Shown here one piece after another: positions 9,071-16,716 of a stretch of 64,000 bases of DNA. How positions within the stretch are numbered: position 1 is the first letter of the stretch; each line of letters begins with the position of its first letter. A program made the translations under genes and the position numbers. Source of the DNA: JBBQVS01 sp964250765 (GTDB lineage: Bacteria > Chloroflexota > Ktedonobacteria > Ktedonobacterales > Ktedonobacteraceae); the NCBI GenBank assembly GCA_964250765.1, contig CAXUHF010000010.1, positions 1 to 64,000 of the forward strand, written 5' to 3'. Under the pieces are notes generated by a model that did no database searches, was not told the origin of the DNA, and saw only the letters and a list, made by a program, of their open reading frames with translations.

Positions 9071-9111
9071 AGCAAGCGTCCCTTCTTTAAAAAAGAGGAG
9101 GGACGCTTGCT
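9071..9111 (-). terminator. Rho-independent terminator of the GH15 gene
   Basis: AGCAAGCGTCCCT at 9071-9083 pairs perfectly with 9099-9111 and the stem extends inward with G-U pairs. Read on the minus strand it is followed by GCTTTTACTTT. It lies 27 bases past the GH15 stop codon at 9138. Confidence 0.85.
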
Positions 9112-9137
9112 GTTCTCACGAGTGTTACATCAACTAC

Positions 9138-11129
9138 CTATTTTTGATAGGTGATTGCTGCCATAACTGGGTCTGTATGATGCTCAGCCATGCGGATTTC
9201 AGCCTTCCGCAAATTGGTCGCGCTATTGATGAGTGCGATATGAGTAAACGCTTGTGGATAATTTCCTAGTGACCCTGTGCCATGTGGATCAATCTCTTCG
9301 GAGAACAAACCCAGACGACCGGAGTAACTCAAGACACGTTCGTAGAGTGAACGCGCCTCGGAAATGCGTCCCTGCATCGCCAGATTGTCTACTAACCACA
9401 AAGTACAAATTGTGAATGTGCCTTCGCCACCAGTCAAGCCATCATCGGTATCCTCAGCATGGTATCGATAAACAAAGCCTTGTTTGTTTGTGAGCTTGTC
9501 CATGATGCGGTCTACAGTTGAACGCATGCGTGGGTCATCAGGTGCGATGAATCCAACGAGAGGCAGCAACAAGTTTGAGGCATCTAACGCCGTATCATCA
9601 TACGACTGTGTGAATGCTCCGAGCGAGGTGTTATACCCATGCGATAGAATATCGGTCCGTATCTGGTCACGCACCATGTGCCAATGTGATAGGTCTGCCT
9701 CAAGATGTAACTGTTCAGCAGCTTTAATACCACGATCAAGGGCAACCCAACACATGACCTTTGAGTAGACGAAGTGACGCAAGCCACCGCGCACCTCCCA
9801 GATGCCGTTATCGGGTTCTTGCCAGTGGGCACAGACATGCTCAACCAGTGTACACATCATTGACCATAAGGGACCTTCAAGCGTCTCACCATAACGCTCG
9901 AAACCGCCTTGACGACGATAAATGTGGATACAATCAAGAATTTCACCGAATACGTCAAGCTGCTTCTGATCTGCCGCTCCATTGCCAACACGTACTGGAC
10001 GTGAGCCACAGTAGCCATCTAAATGCGCCAGCTCTTGCTCCATCAGGTCGCGTTCACCACGAATGCCGTACATGATTTGCAGGTCTTCGCCGTTCGCGTA
10101 AGAGAGGCGACGTAACCAATGTGTAAATGCTCTAGCCTCTTCCGTAAAGCCAAGCACATTAAGTGCATACAATGTAAAGGTTGCATCACGCAACCAGGTA
10201 AAACGATAGTCCCAGTTACGTACCCCGCCAATGTCTTCCGGTAAAGACGTGGTAGGAGCAGCAACGATCGCGCCTGTAGGCGCATATGTCATCATCTTCA
10301 GCGTGAGTGCGCTACGCTGTACCCCTTCCAGGTATGGTCCCTGGTAACTACAGTTAGCAAGCCATTTGCGCCAACAATGAAGTGTTTGAGCGAGTTCGGC
10401 GTCAAAATTACGCTGCCGCAACTCTTGCTCTATAAGCCGACGTGCAGCATGTGCGCTACGACCCATACCTACCGCAAAAAGGAGTCGCTCCCCTTCATGT
10501 AATACAACGTGTGCAACAACTGACGGATGCCATTCCTCCGCGCCTTGTGCTATATGCATCGAATACGAAGGTAACAGGCTTGCACCCACAATTGCAAGAC
10601 CAACATGCTGTTTGCCATCAGAGATAAGTGCCCCTATGTTGTCTGGCGCGAGTGATACTTCACAAGGCGACGCTGCATAGTTCGGACTGACACGTAAGGT
10701 CATCGTCACAGGCAACTCACCGTGTGTACACTCCACAATACGAACGAGGCAATGGCAAGAACCATCTTCACGCGTCCATGTATTGTTGTTCATACCCCGG
10801 TAGGGCCAAGCACTTAGCGTTTCCACTGGCATGAAATCGGTTAACACTACCTCACCGGAGGTACTAGCAAAACGTGTCTGTAAGACGTTACTTCCACGCA
10901 AATAGCGTTGAAAGCCTGGAATAGTGTTGTCTGTGGGGGCTATTTGAAAGTACCCTCCACGCTCCGAGTCTAACAGACGGCAAAAGATAGCAGGGCTATC
11001 GAAGTCTGGTAGACATCCCCAGTCTACTGAGCCATCAGGTGCAATAAGCACCGTCGAATGACAATCGCCAATGACACCGTAAGAATTGATAGGCTGATAA
11101 GTGCGATTGTTGTCGTTCATCCCAACCAT
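9138..11129 (-). CDS. Glycoside hydrolase family 15 protein (glucoamylase/trehalase type)
   Basis: A 663-residue cytosolic (no signal peptide) GH15 enzyme. The N-terminal beta-rich domain (about 1-230) has the trehalase-like opening YGVIGDCHSTVLIAPDGSVDW. The (alpha/alpha)6 barrel contains GGVRNWDYRFTWLRDATFT (substrate-binding block), GEDLQIMYGIRG and, near the end, TGGEGTFTICTLWLVD, where the conserved Glu is a catalytic candidate. The members with this N-domain that have been studied in actinobacteria are trehalases; other homologues act on alpha-glucans, so the substrate is left open. The length is typical. It is transcribed alone, with palindromic and tandem repeats upstream and a strong terminator downstream. 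The start has only a weak purine box; a second ATG lies three codons later. Confidence 0.9.
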   Translation of the reverse strand: MVGMNDNNRTYQPINSYGVIGDCHSTVLIAPDGSVDWGCLPDFDSPAIFCRLLDSERGGYFQIAPTDNTIPGFQRYLRGSNVLQTRFASTSGEVVLTDFMPVETLSAWPYRGMNNNTWTREDGSCHCLVRIVECTHGELPVTMTLRVSPNYAASPCEVSLAPDNIGALISDGKQHVGLAIVGASLLPSYSMHIAQGAEEWHPSVVAHVVLHEGERLLFAVGMGRSAHAARRLIEQELRQRNFDAELAQTLHCWRKWLANCSYQGPYLEGVQRSALTLKMMTYAPTGAIVAAPTTSLPEDIGGVRNWDYRFTWLRDATFTLYALNVLGFTEEARAFTHWLRRLSYANGEDLQIMYGIRGERDLMEQELAHLDGYCGSRPVRVGNGAADQKQLDVFGEILDCIHIYRRQGGFERYGETLEGPLWSMMCTLVEHVCAHWQEPDNGIWEVRGGLRHFVYSKVMCWVALDRGIKAAEQLHLEADLSHWHMVRDQIRTDILSHGYNTSLGAFTQSYDDTALDASNLLLPLVGFIAPDDPRMRSTVDRIMDKLTNKQGFVYRYHAEDTDDGLTGGEGTFTICTLWLVDNLAMQGRISEARSLYERVLSYSGRLGLFSEEIDPHGTGSLGNYPQAFTHIALINSATNLRKAEIRMAEHHTDPVMAAITYQK

Positions 11130-11198
11130 GACACAACACTCTCTGTGAGAACTAAGAAAACAAAAATTAGAACGTGCTGAAAAACCTTAGAAAATTCT

Positions 11199-11221
11199 TA
11201 AGACACCTTAAAGGTGTCTTA
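11199..11221. promoter_or_regulatory. Near-perfect palindrome upstream of GH15 gene
   Basis: TAAGACACCTT-A-AAGGTGTCTTA has 11-bp arms around a single central base, about 70-90 bases upstream of the GH15 start. The central single base disfavours a hairpin, so a dimeric repressor or activator site is more likely. A minus-strand TATAAG at 11217-11222 overlaps it and could be the -10 element. Confidence 0.6.
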
Positions 11222-11236
11222 TAACAGAGATAAACG

Positions 11237-11257
11237 GAATAGTAATTAGAATAGTAA
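11237..11257. promoter_or_regulatory. Tandem 9-bp direct repeats upstream of GH15 gene
   Basis: GAATAGTAA occurs at 11237-11245 and 11249-11257, a 12-base period, placed immediately upstream of the possible -10 of the minus-strand GH15 gene. A second pair, ATGTCCRCTTTA, lies at 11287-11298 and 11304-11315 (17-base period). Such paired direct repeats are typical of activator or OmpR/PhoB-type binding sites. No regulator is encoded next to them. Confidence 0.5.
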
Positions 11258-11370
11258 CAGGATATCAGTACCAATATTTTTGGGTTATGTCCGCTTTACA
11301 TAAATGTCCACTTTAGAGAGAACAATCGGAAATTGCACGGCATTCCATAGGCAAACAGGTAGTTTTTGTG

Positions 11371-11397
11371 TTACTTTAATAGCAGAACAACTATAAT
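11371..11397 (+). promoter_or_regulatory. Putative promoter of small membrane peptide gene
   Basis: A TATAAT at 11392-11397 with a weak TTACTT at 11371-11376 (15-base spacer). The TTG start of the small gene lies about 60 bases downstream. Confidence 0.4.
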
Positions 11398-11458
11398 GAT
11401 TAACAACGTTTTCCGAGTACGAATGTCACATGTTAGTTAGGGGAAAAGGGAAAAAGGT

Positions 11459-11617
11459 TTGAACACATTTCAAAAGATGATACGCCATCCAGCAGGACGC
11501 ATTGGACTAACTGTTGGGGTAACTCTTGGTTTTATTGCAGCAGTCATGGGAGAGGGAAGCAAAGCGCTGCTTTTCGCGGGCCTATGTCGATTTCTCGCGG
11601 GACGTTTTGGTCGTTAG
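11459..11617 (+). CDS. Small 52-residue membrane protein, TTG start
   Basis: An open frame from TTG at 11459 to TAG at 11615-11617 encodes 52 residues. A purine-rich ribosome binding site (GGGAAAAAGG) sits just upstream. The peptide starts MNTFQKMIRHPAGRIG, continues with one hydrophobic Gly-rich segment (LTVGVTLGFIAAVMGEG, then KALLFAGL) and ends with the basic RFLAGRFGR. The layout is similar to DUF2273-type small integral membrane proteins (basic N-terminus, two short hydrophobic stretches, Gly-Arg-Lys end), but this is a loose resemblance. A promoter-like TATAAT and a downstream hairpin with T-run bracket it. An internal ATG at 11477 lacks a good ribosome binding site. Confidence 0.55.
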   Translation: MNTFQKMIRHPAGRIGLTVGVTLGFIAAVMGEGSKALLFAGLCRFLAGRFGR

Positions 11618-11662
11618 GTACCACTTTCTGTAATATGTACCGTCTAGAATAAGTTTGGGGAA

Positions 11663-11692
11663 AAAGGCGATCTTGAGAATAAGGTCGCCTTT
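11663..11692 (+). terminator. Intrinsic terminator after small membrane gene
   Basis: AAAGGCGA(T)CTT pairs with AAGGTCGCCTTT with one G-U pair (11-bp stem), followed by TTGTCT. It lies 45 bases after the stop of the 52-residue gene. Confidence 0.65.
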
Positions 11693-11707
11693 GTCTGTGC
11701 TGCTAGC

Positions 11708-11734
11708 ACCTGAGAGACTTTTTGTCACTCAGGT
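11708..11734. terminator. Second hairpin between convergent transcription units
   Basis: ACCTGAG at 11708-11714 pairs with CTCAGGT at 11728-11734 and is followed on the plus strand by TTTTG. It may back up the plus-strand terminator. On the minus strand, where hemB ends at 11754, the exit is not T-rich. Confidence 0.5.
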
Positions 11735-11753
11735 TTTGCCCATGTTTAGACAC

Positions 11754-12734
11754 CTATTCTTCCCTCAACCACTTCGCCACGTCAGGTGCGAAGTACGTTA
11801 TTATCATATCCGCACCCGCTCGCCTGATGCCTGTCAGCACTTCCATCACCACGCGTTTTTCGTCGATCCAGCCGTTTTGGGCGGCGGCTTTGATCATGGA
11901 GAACTCACCACTGACATTGTAGGCTGCGATGGGGAGGTCGCAGGAGTCGCGTACTTGACGGATGATATCGAGATAGGGCATAGCTGGTTTCACCATCACT
12001 ATATCGGCACCCTCCGCGATATCCAGATCAACTTCGCGTAGGGCTTCACGTGCATTTGCAGGGTCCATTTGGTAGGAGCGACGATCACCAAATTGTGGTG
12101 TAGAGTCGGCGGCTTCACGGAAGGGACCATAGAAGCCTGATGCGAATTTGGCTGAGTAGGCCATAACGGGCGTTTGGCTGAAGCCATGCTCATCTAAGGC
12201 ATGGCGAATAGTGCCGATGCGTCCATCCATCATGTCAGAAGGTGCGACGATATCAGCTCCTGCTTCGACGTGCGAGAGTGCCATACGCGAAAGAAGGCTC
12301 AATGACTCATCATTATGCACATCGCCGTTGCGAATAACTCCACAATGTCCGTGACTAGTATATTCACACAAGCACACATCAGTTATTACAAGCGTATCGG
12401 GTACTTCGGCTTTGATGCGCTGTATGCCTTGCTGAATAATACCTTGTGTAGCGTATGCCTGTGAACCTACCTCGTCTTTTTCGGAGGGAATACCGAACAG
12501 AAGTACGGCTGGAATACCAAGGTTAGCGATACGCTCAACTTCACGCCCGACATGCTCTACAGGCCACTGCATAATGCCCGGCATAGAGGCGATTTCGCGT
12601 GGCTCCTGTAAACCTTCTGCAATAAACAACGGATAGATCAACTGATCTACGCTTAGGCGCGTTTCACGAACGAGGCTACGTAGTTTCTCATTCTGGCGTG
12701 TGCGTCGCATACGTATTGTTGGAAAACTTGCCAT
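11754..12734 (-). CDS. hemB: Delta-aminolevulinic acid dehydratase (porphobilinogen synthase)
   Basis: Condenses two 5-aminolevulinate molecules to porphobilinogen in the cytosol. The Schiff-base lysines are visible in MAYSAKFASGFYGPFRE and ADIVMVKPAMPYLDI. The catalytic-metal segment DVCLCEYTSHGHCG has three cysteines, which marks the zinc-dependent type. The initiator was set at 12734 (MASFPTIRMRR), which has AGAAAGGG upstream and begins 13 bases after the hemL stop; a longer in-frame start at 12776 would overlap hemL and lacks family homology. About 326 residues, normal for HemB. It is the last gene of the heme operon. Confidence 0.95.
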   Translation of the reverse strand: MASFPTIRMRRTRQNEKLRSLVRETRLSVDQLIYPLFIAEGLQEPREIASMPGIMQWPVEHVGREVERIANLGIPAVLLFGIPSEKDEVGSQAYATQGIIQQGIQRIKAEVPDTLVITDVCLCEYTSHGHCGVIRNGDVHNDESLSLLSRMALSHVEAGADIVAPSDMMDGRIGTIRHALDEHGFSQTPVMAYSAKFASGFYGPFREAADSTPQFGDRRSYQMDPANAREALREVDLDIAEGADIVMVKPAMPYLDIIRQVRDSCDLPIAAYNVSGEFSMIKAAAQNGWIDEKRVVMEVLTGIRRAGADMIITYFAPDVAKWLREE

Positions 12735-12747
12735 TAGAAACCCTTTC

Positions 12748-14052
12748 TTACGCGACCTGCCGCAGTGTTCGCTCAATCTGTTTCACAGTTTCATTGAGCA
12801 TAGCATCATCGAGTGCAAGCGAGATAAAACATGCCTCGAATTGCGATGGTGGCAGATAGATGCCACGTTCAAGCATGTGCCAGAAGAAATGCGCGAAACG
12901 AGCAGTGTCAGACCTCTTCGCACTGGCATAATCAGTTACAGGGTCTTTTGTAAAGTAGAGACAGAACATTGCCCCGATGCGGACTAGTTGTGCATCGGCT
13001 TTTGTATCGGCAATCGCTTTGGTGATTCCTTCGCCAAGGAGTTCACTCTTTTGCTCAAGTCGCTCATACTGTCCTGGCTTACTCAGTTCAGTAAGGGTAG
13101 CGATGCCTGCCGCCATTGCGAGCGGATTTCCAGACAATGTACCCGCCTGATACATCGAACCGAGAGGTGCGACCTGCTGCATGATGTCGCGTCGTCCACC
13201 GTATGCTCCGACAGGCAGACCGCCGCCGATGATTTTACCAAAGCAGGTGATATCAGGTGTGATACCTGCTCGCTGCTGCATGCCTCCTGGTGCTAAACGG
13301 AAGCCTGTCATCACCTCGTCAAAGATCAACAGTGCACCATATTTTTGCGTTAAGCGACGTAACGTTTCCAGGTAGCCGGGCTGCGGCAGGACTAAACCCA
13401 TGTTTGCCGCAACTGGCTCGACGATGATGGCTGCAATTGAGTCAGGATACGTTTGAAACAGTTGCTCGACAGCGGCACTATCGTTATATGGAACAGTCAG
13501 CGTATTTTTTGTTGCTTCAGTTGGAACACCTGGGCTATCGGGTAAGCCCATCGTAGCGACACCGGAGCCAGCCTGCACTAGCAACATGTCGGCGTGTCCA
13601 TGATAGCAGCCCGCGAATTTGATAATCTTGTCGCGTCCAGTATAGGCACGTGCAAGACGCAAGGCACTCATAGTCGCTTCGGTGCCGGAGTTGACAAAGC
13701 GAAGCATTTCAACTGAGGGAACATTGCGTATAACAAGTTTCGCCAGTTCGCTTTCAGCCTGTGTTGGCGCGCCAAAGCTGAAACCACGCTGACTTGCTTG
13801 TACCACGGCATCTACGACTGTAGGATAAGTATGGCCCAGAATCATTGGTCCCCATGATTGCACATAATCAAGATATCTGTTGCCATCAACGTCATAGAGG
13901 TATGGCCCTTGTGCGGAGTCGATAAAGACAGGTTCTCCGCCAACACCACGAAAGGCACGTACAGGGCTATTGACCCCACCTGGAAGCAGTGTTTGGGCCT
14001 CCGCAAAAAGCGTGTGTGAGCGAGAAAGCGTCAAGTTGCTTTCCGTGTATGC
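12748..14052 (-). CDS. hemL: Glutamate-1-semialdehyde 2,1-aminomutase, 5' end in gap
   Basis: A PLP enzyme making 5-aminolevulinate from glutamate-1-semialdehyde, the step after HemA. The 434 visible residues begin just before AEAQTLLPGGVNSPVRAFRG, the usual HemL N-terminus, so only a few residues and the start codon are lost in the N-run. The cofactor motif NSGTEATMSALRLAR and the PLP lysine in CFGKIIGGGLPVGAYGG are present. Although the frame stays open across the Ns into HemQ, this is an artefact of the 100-N filler, not a real fusion. hemB follows after 13 bases. Confidence 0.95.
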   Translation of the reverse strand, partial: AYTESNLTLSRSHTLFAEAQTLLPGGVNSPVRAFRGVGGEPVFIDSAQGPYLYDVDGNRYLDYVQSWGPMILGHTYPTVVDAVVQASQRGFSFGAPTQAESELAKLVIRNVPSVEMLRFVNSGTEATMSALRLARAYTGRDKIIKFAGCYHGHADMLLVQAGSGVATMGLPDSPGVPTEATKNTLTVPYNDSAAVEQLFQTYPDSIAAIIVEPVAANMGLVLPQPGYLETLRRLTQKYGALLIFDEVMTGFRLAPGGMQQRAGITPDITCFGKIIGGGLPVGAYGGRRDIMQQVAPLGSMYQAGTLSGNPLAMAAGIATLTELSKPGQYERLEQKSELLGEGITKAIADTKADAQLVRIGAMFCLYFTKDPVTDYASAKRSDTARFAHFFWHMLERGIYLPPSQFEACFISLALDDAMLNETVKQIERTLRQVA

Positions 14053-14152
14053 NNNNNNNNNNNNNNNNNNNNNNNNNNNNNNNNNNNNNNNNNNNNNNNN
14101 NNNNNNNNNNNNNNNNNNNNNNNNNNNNNNNNNNNNNNNNNNNNNNNNNNNN
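14053..14152. other. Assembly gap (100 N)
   Basis: A run of exactly 100 N between the C-terminal end of hemQ and the N-terminal end of hemL. The round number suggests a scaffold gap of unknown true size. Judging from the protein ends, the missing sequence need contain only about the last 10 residues of HemQ, a short spacer and the first residues of HemL, but extra sequence cannot be excluded. Confidence 0.98.
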
Positions 14153-14844
14153 GTGTACATACTGGCCTCGGTCTCACGGAGTTCTTGTACAAGATCAAGG
14201 AAGTCCGCAAGGTTATCCGTCTCGAAGGCTACCACAAATTCCTGGTCATCAATACCAAACGAATAGGTCGTATTAAGCGACACAGTAGGATACGTCAAGC
14301 CAACGCGGATGTGCTCATTCATCATGCGTTTGCGGTCCTCAGCAGGCAAGGCATACCATGCACGCGTCTTGACGAAAGGATAGACAAAGAGATATTTTTT
14401 GTCTTCAGGAGCAATCACGAGGCGTGGATCGTGTGCGCCACGTGCATTCTTACCAACATAGACCGAACGCTTGGTCATCGACAGGAAAGCTTGCGTCTCG
14501 TGTAGATAAGGTCCCATTGCACTCCGACGTATTTGGCTACTTAAAGAACGCAAGTCCTCAATATCATACGTCGCTTGCCAAAGCATGAAATCACAATCGG
14601 AACGTATGCCATATAGCCCAAAGCTACGAATAAGCGCGTTTTCTGCATGTGCATCAAAGAGTCGCTTCACCTCCTCTTTGCCACGATTCCGAACATCGAG
14701 GGGAAGCAGTTGCCATTGTGGATCAAGCTTATAAAATGTGAAACGCACTAATTGACGTGGTTGCTTCGCCTTTGGTTTTGCAGGTGCTGGCGATGGCTCA
14801 AGATGGGTAACTTCGTTCTGGTTTACGATAATCTGTTCTGTCAT
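14153..14844 (-). CDS. hemQ: HemQ-type coproheme decarboxylase, 3' end in gap
   Basis: A member of the chlorite dismutase/HemQ superfamily. Firmicute and actinobacterial HemQ oxidatively decarboxylates coproheme to heme b, the last step of the coproporphyrin-dependent pathway. 230 residues are visible: a Pro/Lys-rich leader of about 30 residues, then VRFTFYKLDPQW, a middle block ending YVGKNARG, LFVYPFVKTRAWYALP (flexible loop with the conserved Tyr) and RKRMMNEHIRVGLTYP with the proximal heme-ligand His. The last lines (DLVQELRETEASMY) match the usual HemQ end, so about 10 residues are missing in the N-run. It starts by a 4-base ATGA overlap with hemD. Confidence 0.9.
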
Positions 14845-15725
14845 GATAATTTTTCCTCATATTTTACAATCGCCTCAAGCAGACCATCAATGGTGAACTC
14901 TTTGGCTTCAACAGCCACGGTCAGACCAAGTTCACGCGCGGTTTGTGAGGTAATAGGACCGATACACGCGATAGTAGGAAGTGAGGTCGGTACAAGTGTT
15001 GCACCTGTTGCCTCCTCACAGTGTTTCACCCATGCCATAAAGTTGCGCACGGTGGAAGAACTAGCAAAGGTGATAATAGAAAGCTGTCGTTGCTGCAACA
15101 TATTCCACAAACCGCGACCTCGCTCATCGTTAACCGCTGCGGTGAGAGTATAATACGCAGGCACATCGTCAACAATTGCCCCAGCCTCACGCAACATCAC
15201 CGCCAGGACTTTTCGTGCCTCAGCAGCGCGTGCAAGCAGAATGTGTTGTCCATTAAGCACTATACCATGTTGTCGAGCATCTTCGATAATCGCTTCGGCA
15301 ACACCCTCAGCAACATAGGCATCGGGAATGATATCAGCAGTTAGACCATATGTAGTAAGAGCCTCGGCTGTTGCTGGTCCAATCGTAGCTATACGAATGT
15401 GTTGCAATGCACTCGGATCATAGCCAAGCTGTTGTAGACGCTGTAGACAGATATGCACGCCATTCGCGCTCGTAAACACTAACCAATCATATATATAGGA
15501 AGTACTACTTGCTTGCATATCAGAGTCAGAGAGATAGAGGTGCTTCAACGCACTATCTAACCGTGCCCAGTCTGATGGAGGTACGATGCGAATGGTAGGA
15601 AATTCTACAGGTATCGCCCCTAACGCTCTCAGACCTTCACTTAGTACGCTCGCCTGTTCACGCGTACGTGTCACGAGAACACGTCTTCCTTGTAGTGGGA
15701 GTGTAGCAACTGGCGGTTCAGACAT
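14841..15725 (-). CDS. hemD: Uroporphyrinogen-III synthase
   Basis: Closes and inverts ring D of hydroxymethylbilane to uroporphyrinogen III. The 294-residue protein has the two-lobed HemD layout: RRVLVTRTREQASVLSEGL at the N-terminus, FTSANGVHICLQRL (about residue 90), IRIATIGPATAEAL (about 110-123) and the second-lobe counterparts ITFASSSTVRNF and IACIGPITSQTAREL. HemD sequences are poorly conserved, so the operon position between hemC and hemQ adds weight. It overlaps hemC by 8 bases and hemQ by 4 bases. Confidence 0.92.
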   Translation of the reverse strand: MSEPPVATLPLQGRRVLVTRTREQASVLSEGLRALGAIPVEFPTIRIVPPSDWARLDSALKHLYLSDSDMQASSTSYIYDWLVFTSANGVHICLQRLQQLGYDPSALQHIRIATIGPATAEALTTYGLTADIIPDAYVAEGVAEAIIEDARQHGIVLNGQHILLARAAEARKVLAVMLREAGAIVDDVPAYYTLTAAVNDERGRGLWNMLQQRQLSIITFASSSTVRNFMAWVKHCEEATGATLVPTSLPTIACIGPITSQTARELGLTVAVEAKEFTIDGLLEAIVKYEEKLS

Positions 15726-16716
15726 GCAGTTGCTCCTGTTCTCGTATGGTATCTATCTCATGTACAATTGCATACGCACCTTGCGCTAACGCTTCTTCCG
15801 CGAGACTCACACCAAGTTGCTCAGCGTGTACATCCGTCATGTCTGTTGTCCAAGGAATACTCTGCTGTACAGCAATACGGCGTTGCCCATCTAAGCTTAT
15901 CACGAGGGCACGCAACATAAACACTTCATCTGAAATCATACCATGTGCAGCAACAGGCAGATAACAACCTGCGCCCAGACGACGCATAAACATACGTTCA
16001 GCAGTTGTTTCTGCCTGTGCTTTTACATCATGGAGTGGTGCGAGCAGGTCGCATAACTCTGGCTCGTCACGTATCTCTAATGCCAACGCACCTTGTCCAG
16101 GAGCTGGCATCATTATTTCGGCGGGAAGATAGGTCATACGACTAACAAGTCCCTCTTCCAAATGCAGTCGATGCAGACCAGCCGCCGCAAGCACAATAGC
16201 ATCATACTCACCAGCATCAAGCTTCCTCAAGCGTGTATCGACGTTACCACGTATCGAAGAAATGTCTGCGTTAGGATAAAACTCGCGTAACTGTGCTGTA
16301 CGGCGCAGACTGCTTGTTCCGATGCGCAACGATGTTTTCGTTTGCCGATACATCGCTTGTAGTTCATCTTGATGAAGATGAAGAGCTGCATTCGTGATGA
16401 GGACATCGCGTACATCCTCACGAGGACCCGCTACAACGAGACGCAAACCATCCGGTTGTAGCGTTGGAAGGTCCTTGAGACTATGTACAGCGAGATCGAT
16501 GCGGTGCTCCTGCAATGCACGTTCGATTTCAAGCACAAATACACCATCTCCACCTATTTGTGAGAGGGGTACTTGTGTCACACGGTCGCCCGTTGTGCGA
16601 ATTTGCTCAATGCTTATATCAAGGTTGGGCCACAGCTGATGTAATCGTTCGGCGACCCACTGTGTTTGTGTCATGGCGAGTTTGCTCGCTCGTGTTCCTA
16701 TCGTTATTCGCTTCAT
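15718..16716 (-). CDS. hemC: Hydroxymethylbilane synthase (porphobilinogen deaminase)
   Basis: Polymerises four porphobilinogens into hydroxymethylbilane. The start at 16716 gives the canonical opening MKRITIGTRASKLAMTQTQW and has GGAAGAA upstream; longer in-frame starts up to 16812 lack homology. Other blocks: LPTLQPDGLRLV, SSLRRTAQLREFYP, IRGNVDTRLRKLDAGEYDA and RRLGAGCYLPVAAHG with the Cys that carries the dipyrromethane cofactor. About 332 residues, slightly longer than E. coli HemC. The 5' end lies inside the hemA 3' end (98-base overlap), an unusually long dual-coding stretch. Confidence 0.95.
   Translation of the reverse strand: MKRITIGTRASKLAMTQTQWVAERLHQLWPNLDISIEQIRTTGDRVTQVPLSQIGGDGVFVLEIERALQEHRIDLAVHSLKDLPTLQPDGLRLVVAGPREDVRDVLITNAALHLHQDELQAMYRQTKTSLRIGTSSLRRTAQLREFYPNADISSIRGNVDTRLRKLDAGEYDAIVLAAAGLHRLHLEEGLVSRMTYLPAEIMMPAPGQGALALEIRDEPELCDLLAPLHDVKAQAETTAERMFMRRLGAGCYLPVAAHGMISDEVFMLRALVISLDGQRRIAVQQSIPWTTDMTDVHAEQLGVSLAEEALAQGAYAIVHEIDTIREQEQLHV

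Noticed and set aside
12748..14844. A single 698-residue HemQ-HemL fusion protein
   Set aside because: The reading frame is only open because of 100 N; both domain ends fall at the gap, and the two proteins are normally separate.
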